Below, in pieces: positions 61,910 to 64,000 of a DNA stretch of 64,000 nt. This stretch comes from Comamonas koreensis (GTDB taxonomy: Bacteria > Pseudomonadota > Gammaproteobacteria > Burkholderiales > Burkholderiaceae_C). A model generated the notes under the pieces. It worked only from the letters and a program-made list of their open reading frames with translations. It was not told where the DNA came from and made no database searches. Within the stretch, counting starts at the first letter, position 1, and the number at the start of each line of letters is the position of its first letter. Location of the stretch: NCBI RefSeq assembly GCF_021026195.1, contig NZ_JAJNCT010000030.1:124001-188000 (forward strand), given 5' to 3'. A program made the translations under genes and the position numbers.

Positions 61910-62296
61910 TTATCCCGTGGTGGCTGGCAGGGCCGCATCGGCGGGCCCTACCAGATGGGCCTGCAAATGCAGCGGCAGCACGATGGGCATTTGCAGCACG
62001 CGAAAGCACAGAGCCTTGCCATGGCTGTCGAGGTTCAGCGCGTCGTTGACGCCGCCGTCCAGCACCTCGTCGAGCACCAGGTTCATCGCCTGCAGCTGGG
62101 GCAGCAGATAGCGCTGCACCTGGCGGGGCTGCCGGTCGGCAAACAGCGCGGCAACCGCCGCTTCGGTGACTTGTGCGCAGATGGCATCCCAGAGCGCGGG
62201 ATGCCAGGCGATCACGCTGATGTTGGAGCGGTTGCCCTTGTCGCCGGTGCGCCCATGGGCCAGGCGGTAGAGCGGGACGGTGATGTGGTCGTTCAT
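61910..62296 (-). CDS. AtuA-associated small domain protein
   Basis: A 128-residue protein, with LYRLAHGRTGDKGNRSNISVIAWHP and a C-terminal LNLDSHGKALCFRVLQMPIVLP. This small alpha/beta domain is usually fused or adjacent to AtuA/DUF1446 proteins. It overlaps that gene by 4 nt, so they are coupled. Function in the pathway unclear. Confidence 0.85.
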   Translation of the reverse strand: MNDHITVPLYRLAHGRTGDKGNRSNISVIAWHPALWDAICAQVTEAAVAALFADRQPRQVQRYLLPQLQAMNLVLDEVLDGGVNDALNLDSHGKALCFRVLQMPIVLPLHLQAHLVGPADAALPATTG

Positions 62297-63678
62297 GGGG
62301 CGGCCTCCTCTTGCGCAGCCCAGACAAAGCCCGTGGCAATCAGTGCCTGGGGCACCAAGCAGGAGACCATGCCCAGGCGCTGGCGCATATGGCTGCGCAC
62401 GCCGCCGCCACCGGCGGGCCCGCAGCAGTACAGCGCATTGATCTCGCGCGGCAGGCGGGCAGCGGTGGCCTTGTCGGCATGCTGCCAGGCCATGCGCAGG
62501 CGCACATCGGGCGATGCGGCCGACAGATCAGCGCCGGCCAGCCAGTCGCTGGCATCATTGCCCCAGACGCTGGTGACACCGATCAGGTCGCTGCGCAGCG
62601 GCGCAATGCCCCGCAGGCGCTGGGCGACAGTCTGCGCCGCCAGCCGCGCACGCTCGGCCGCACGCGGCCCGGCGTAGGAAATCTCGGCCTCGGCAAACCA
62701 GCCCGAGGCATAGCAGGCGTTGACCTTGAGCGCCTCCGGGCGCGGATGGCCGACGACGCCCTCCAGCCGCACGCGGTTCTCACCCTCGGCCCGCACCTGG
62801 GCCTGGCTGATGTCGGCCACCACATCGGGGGTCAGGTAGCAACGGGGGTCGTGGATCTCGTAGAGCAGCTGCTCCTTGACGGTGGCGGTGGTGATGCAGC
62901 CGCCGGTGCCCTCGGGCTTGAAGATGCTGCAGTGGCCGCTGTCGTCGATTTCGGCGATCGGGTAGCCCAGCTGGTCCATGCCGGGGACGTCCTTGTAGCC
63001 GGGGTCGGCAAAATAGCCGCCGCTGACCTGGGTGCCGCATTCCAGCAGGTGGCCGGCCATCGTCGCGCGGGCCAGGCGGTCCCAGTCGTCCCAGGCCCAG
63101 CCAAAATGCGCCATCGCCGGGCCCAGCACCAGCGAAGGATCAGCGACGCGGCCGCAGACCACGATATCGGCGCCTGCCTGCAAGGCCTCGGCAATCGGCC
63201 GCGCACCAATATAGGCATTGGCGCTGACCAGTGGCTGCTCGGGCATCTGCGCACCCAGGGCCTGGGCCAGCATGGGCCGCTGAGCCGGGCCGCTCAGGTC
63301 ATCGCCCTGCACCACGGCAATACGGGGGGCGCGCAGGCCCAGGCTGCGGGCCAGGGCGGCAATGGCGCGGGCGGCGCCTTGCGGGTTGGCAGCGCCAAAA
63401 TTGCTGACGATGCGGATACGGTGCGCCAGACAGTCGGCCAGCACCGGGCGCAGCAGCTCCAGCAGCAGGGGCTCGTAGCCGGCATCGGGGTCGTCGCGCC
63501 GGGCGAGCTGGGCCAGCGCCAAGGTGCGCTCGGCCAGGGTTTCAAAAATCAGAAACGCGGGCTGCTGCAGCGCGATCAGCGCCTGCACCACCGGCGCTGC
63601 CGCATCCACCCGATCGCCTGAAAAACCAGCCGCGCAGCCTATCAGCATGGGGGCGGGCGCTGTCTTGTCTGTCTGCAT
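62293..63678 (-). CDS. AtuA-like (DUF1446) protein
   Basis: A 461-residue protein. Starts with LIGCAAGFSGDRVDAAAPVV, has IRIVSNFGAANPQGAARAI, a LVSANAYIGARPIAEALQAGADIVVCGRVADPSL region and FKPEGTGGCITTATVKEQLLYEI. AtuA is in acyclic terpene catabolism; related proteins occur in other acid-degradation operons. Likely handles a hydroxyacyl-CoA type substrate. First gene of the operon with the small domain and TctC genes. Confidence 0.87.
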   Translation of the reverse strand: MQTDKTAPAPMLIGCAAGFSGDRVDAAAPVVQALIALQQPAFLIFETLAERTLALAQLARRDDPDAGYEPLLLELLRPVLADCLAHRIRIVSNFGAANPQGAARAIAALARSLGLRAPRIAVVQGDDLSGPAQRPMLAQALGAQMPEQPLVSANAYIGARPIAEALQAGADIVVCGRVADPSLVLGPAMAHFGWAWDDWDRLARATMAGHLLECGTQVSGGYFADPGYKDVPGMDQLGYPIAEIDDSGHCSIFKPEGTGGCITTATVKEQLLYEIHDPRCYLTPDVVADISQAQVRAEGENRVRLEGVVGHPRPEALKVNACYASGWFAEAEISYAGPRAAERARLAAQTVAQRLRGIAPLRSDLIGVTSVWGNDASDWLAGADLSAASPDVRLRMAWQHADKATAARLPREINALYCCGPAGGGGVRSHMRQRLGMVSCLVPQALIATGFVWAAQEEAAP

Positions 63679-63698
63679 AGCATCTCCTGCAGGCCACT

Positions 63699-63716
63699 AT
63701 AGAAAATAGGCTCTAT
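63699..63716. promoter_or_regulatory. Candidate LysR operator upstream of the AtuA-like operon
   Basis: ATAG-N10-CTAT is an inverted repeat of 18 nt in the divergent promoter. It fits the LysR pattern of short symmetrical half-sites. The adjacent AT-rich stretch probably holds both promoters. Confidence 0.35.
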
Positions 63717-63752
63717 GTTGTGAAATCGATAATTGAGATTGATTAATCTGCA

Positions 63753-64000
63753 ATGCAAATGAATCTCTCCCACCGCGACATCCAGGCCTTTCTGGCGCTG
63801 GCCAGCCAGAAAAACTTCACCCGGGCGGCCAGCCTGTGCCATCTGTCCCAACCGGCTTTCAGCGCGCTGATCCGCACGCTGGAGGCCACGGTGGGCCTGC
63901 GCCTGTTCGAGCGCAGCACCCGGCATGTGCTGCTGACGCCCGAAGGCGAGCAGTTTCTGCTGTCGGCCCAGCGCATTGCGGCGGAATTTGCCGCCTGCGA
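63753..64000 (+). CDS. LysR-family regulator, 5' part (runs off the window)
   Basis: The first 82 codons are present, without a stop. Helix-turn-helix pattern: DIQAFLALASQKNFTRAASL, then CHLSQPAFSALIRTLEATVG and LFERSTRHVLLTPEGEQFL. Starts at ATG 63753 or 63759. Divergent from the AtuA-like operon, hence its probable regulator. Confidence 0.85.
   Translation, partial: MQMNLSHRDIQAFLALASQKNFTRAASLCHLSQPAFSALIRTLEATVGLRLFERSTRHVLLTPEGEQFLLSAQRIAAEFAAC

Overview
This 64 kb window is GC-rich chromosomal DNA from a betaproteobacterium, almost certainly of the Comamonadaceae (Comamonas, Delftia or Acidovorax type). The evidence is the recA-recX pair, DUF4148 exported proteins, a Bug/TctC solute-binding protein, a TctDE-like two-component pair, a topoisomerase III with a C-terminal SWIB domain, and many LysR regulators beside catabolic operons. 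I see no rRNA, tRNA, CRISPR array, phage or insertion sequence. Family names come from motifs read by eye, not from searches.

Layout. 1-8.3 kb: recX and recA (with a LexA box and a hairpin terminator between the genes), a divergent MarR regulator, an SdiA-regulated-type protein, a two-component system, then a minus-strand operon of a SET-domain protein, birA and a SPOR protein. 8.3-14 kb: topB, fused to a histone-H1-like linker and a SWIB domain, diverges from the SET gene across a Z-DNA-prone spacer. Small membrane proteins, a methyltransferase and a DTW-domain tRNA-modifying enzyme follow. 14-16.7 kb: a tandem segmental duplication of a two-gene DUF4148 locus; the first gene of the second copy has decayed. 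16.7-26.4 kb: ferritin-like protein, DUF924 protein, acyltransferase, a 0.7 kb stretch without a clear gene, acetoacetyl-CoA synthetase, MFS and DMT transporters, a VOC protein and a LysR regulator.

26.4-31.6 kb: a LysR-controlled operon of pirin, isochorismatase-like hydrolase, amidohydrolase with a Cys/His-rich tail, and MFS_3 exporter. 31.6-42.3 kb: an acyl-CoA dehydrogenase and phosphotransferase pair, a tyrosine phosphatase, a class A beta-lactamase, a His-rich PadR regulator with palindromes upstream, a ParD-like/methionine aminopeptidase pair, DUF4261 and RDD proteins, an M20 peptidase and an esterase. 42.3-49.8 kb: an oligopeptide-type ABC transporter with two tandem paralogous binding proteins. 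After a lipoprotein and a glutathione transferase, 51.5-59.8 kb holds a compact nine-gene operon. It encodes a polyamine/opine-type ABC transporter, a multi-subunit flavin/iron-sulfur dehydrogenase with two DAO-type subunits, and a RidA-type imine deaminase; an OccR/NocR-like LysR gene diverges from it. The window ends with a TctC/AtuA-like operon and the start of another divergent LysR gene.

The genes suggest an environmental heterotroph that takes up and oxidises peptides, secondary amines or opines, and organic acids. The most notable loci are the amine-oxidation operon (51.5-59.8 kb), the SET/SWIB-topoisomerase pair (7.6-11.4 kb), the duplicated DUF4148 locus (14-16.7 kb) and the PadR operator array (37.6 kb).
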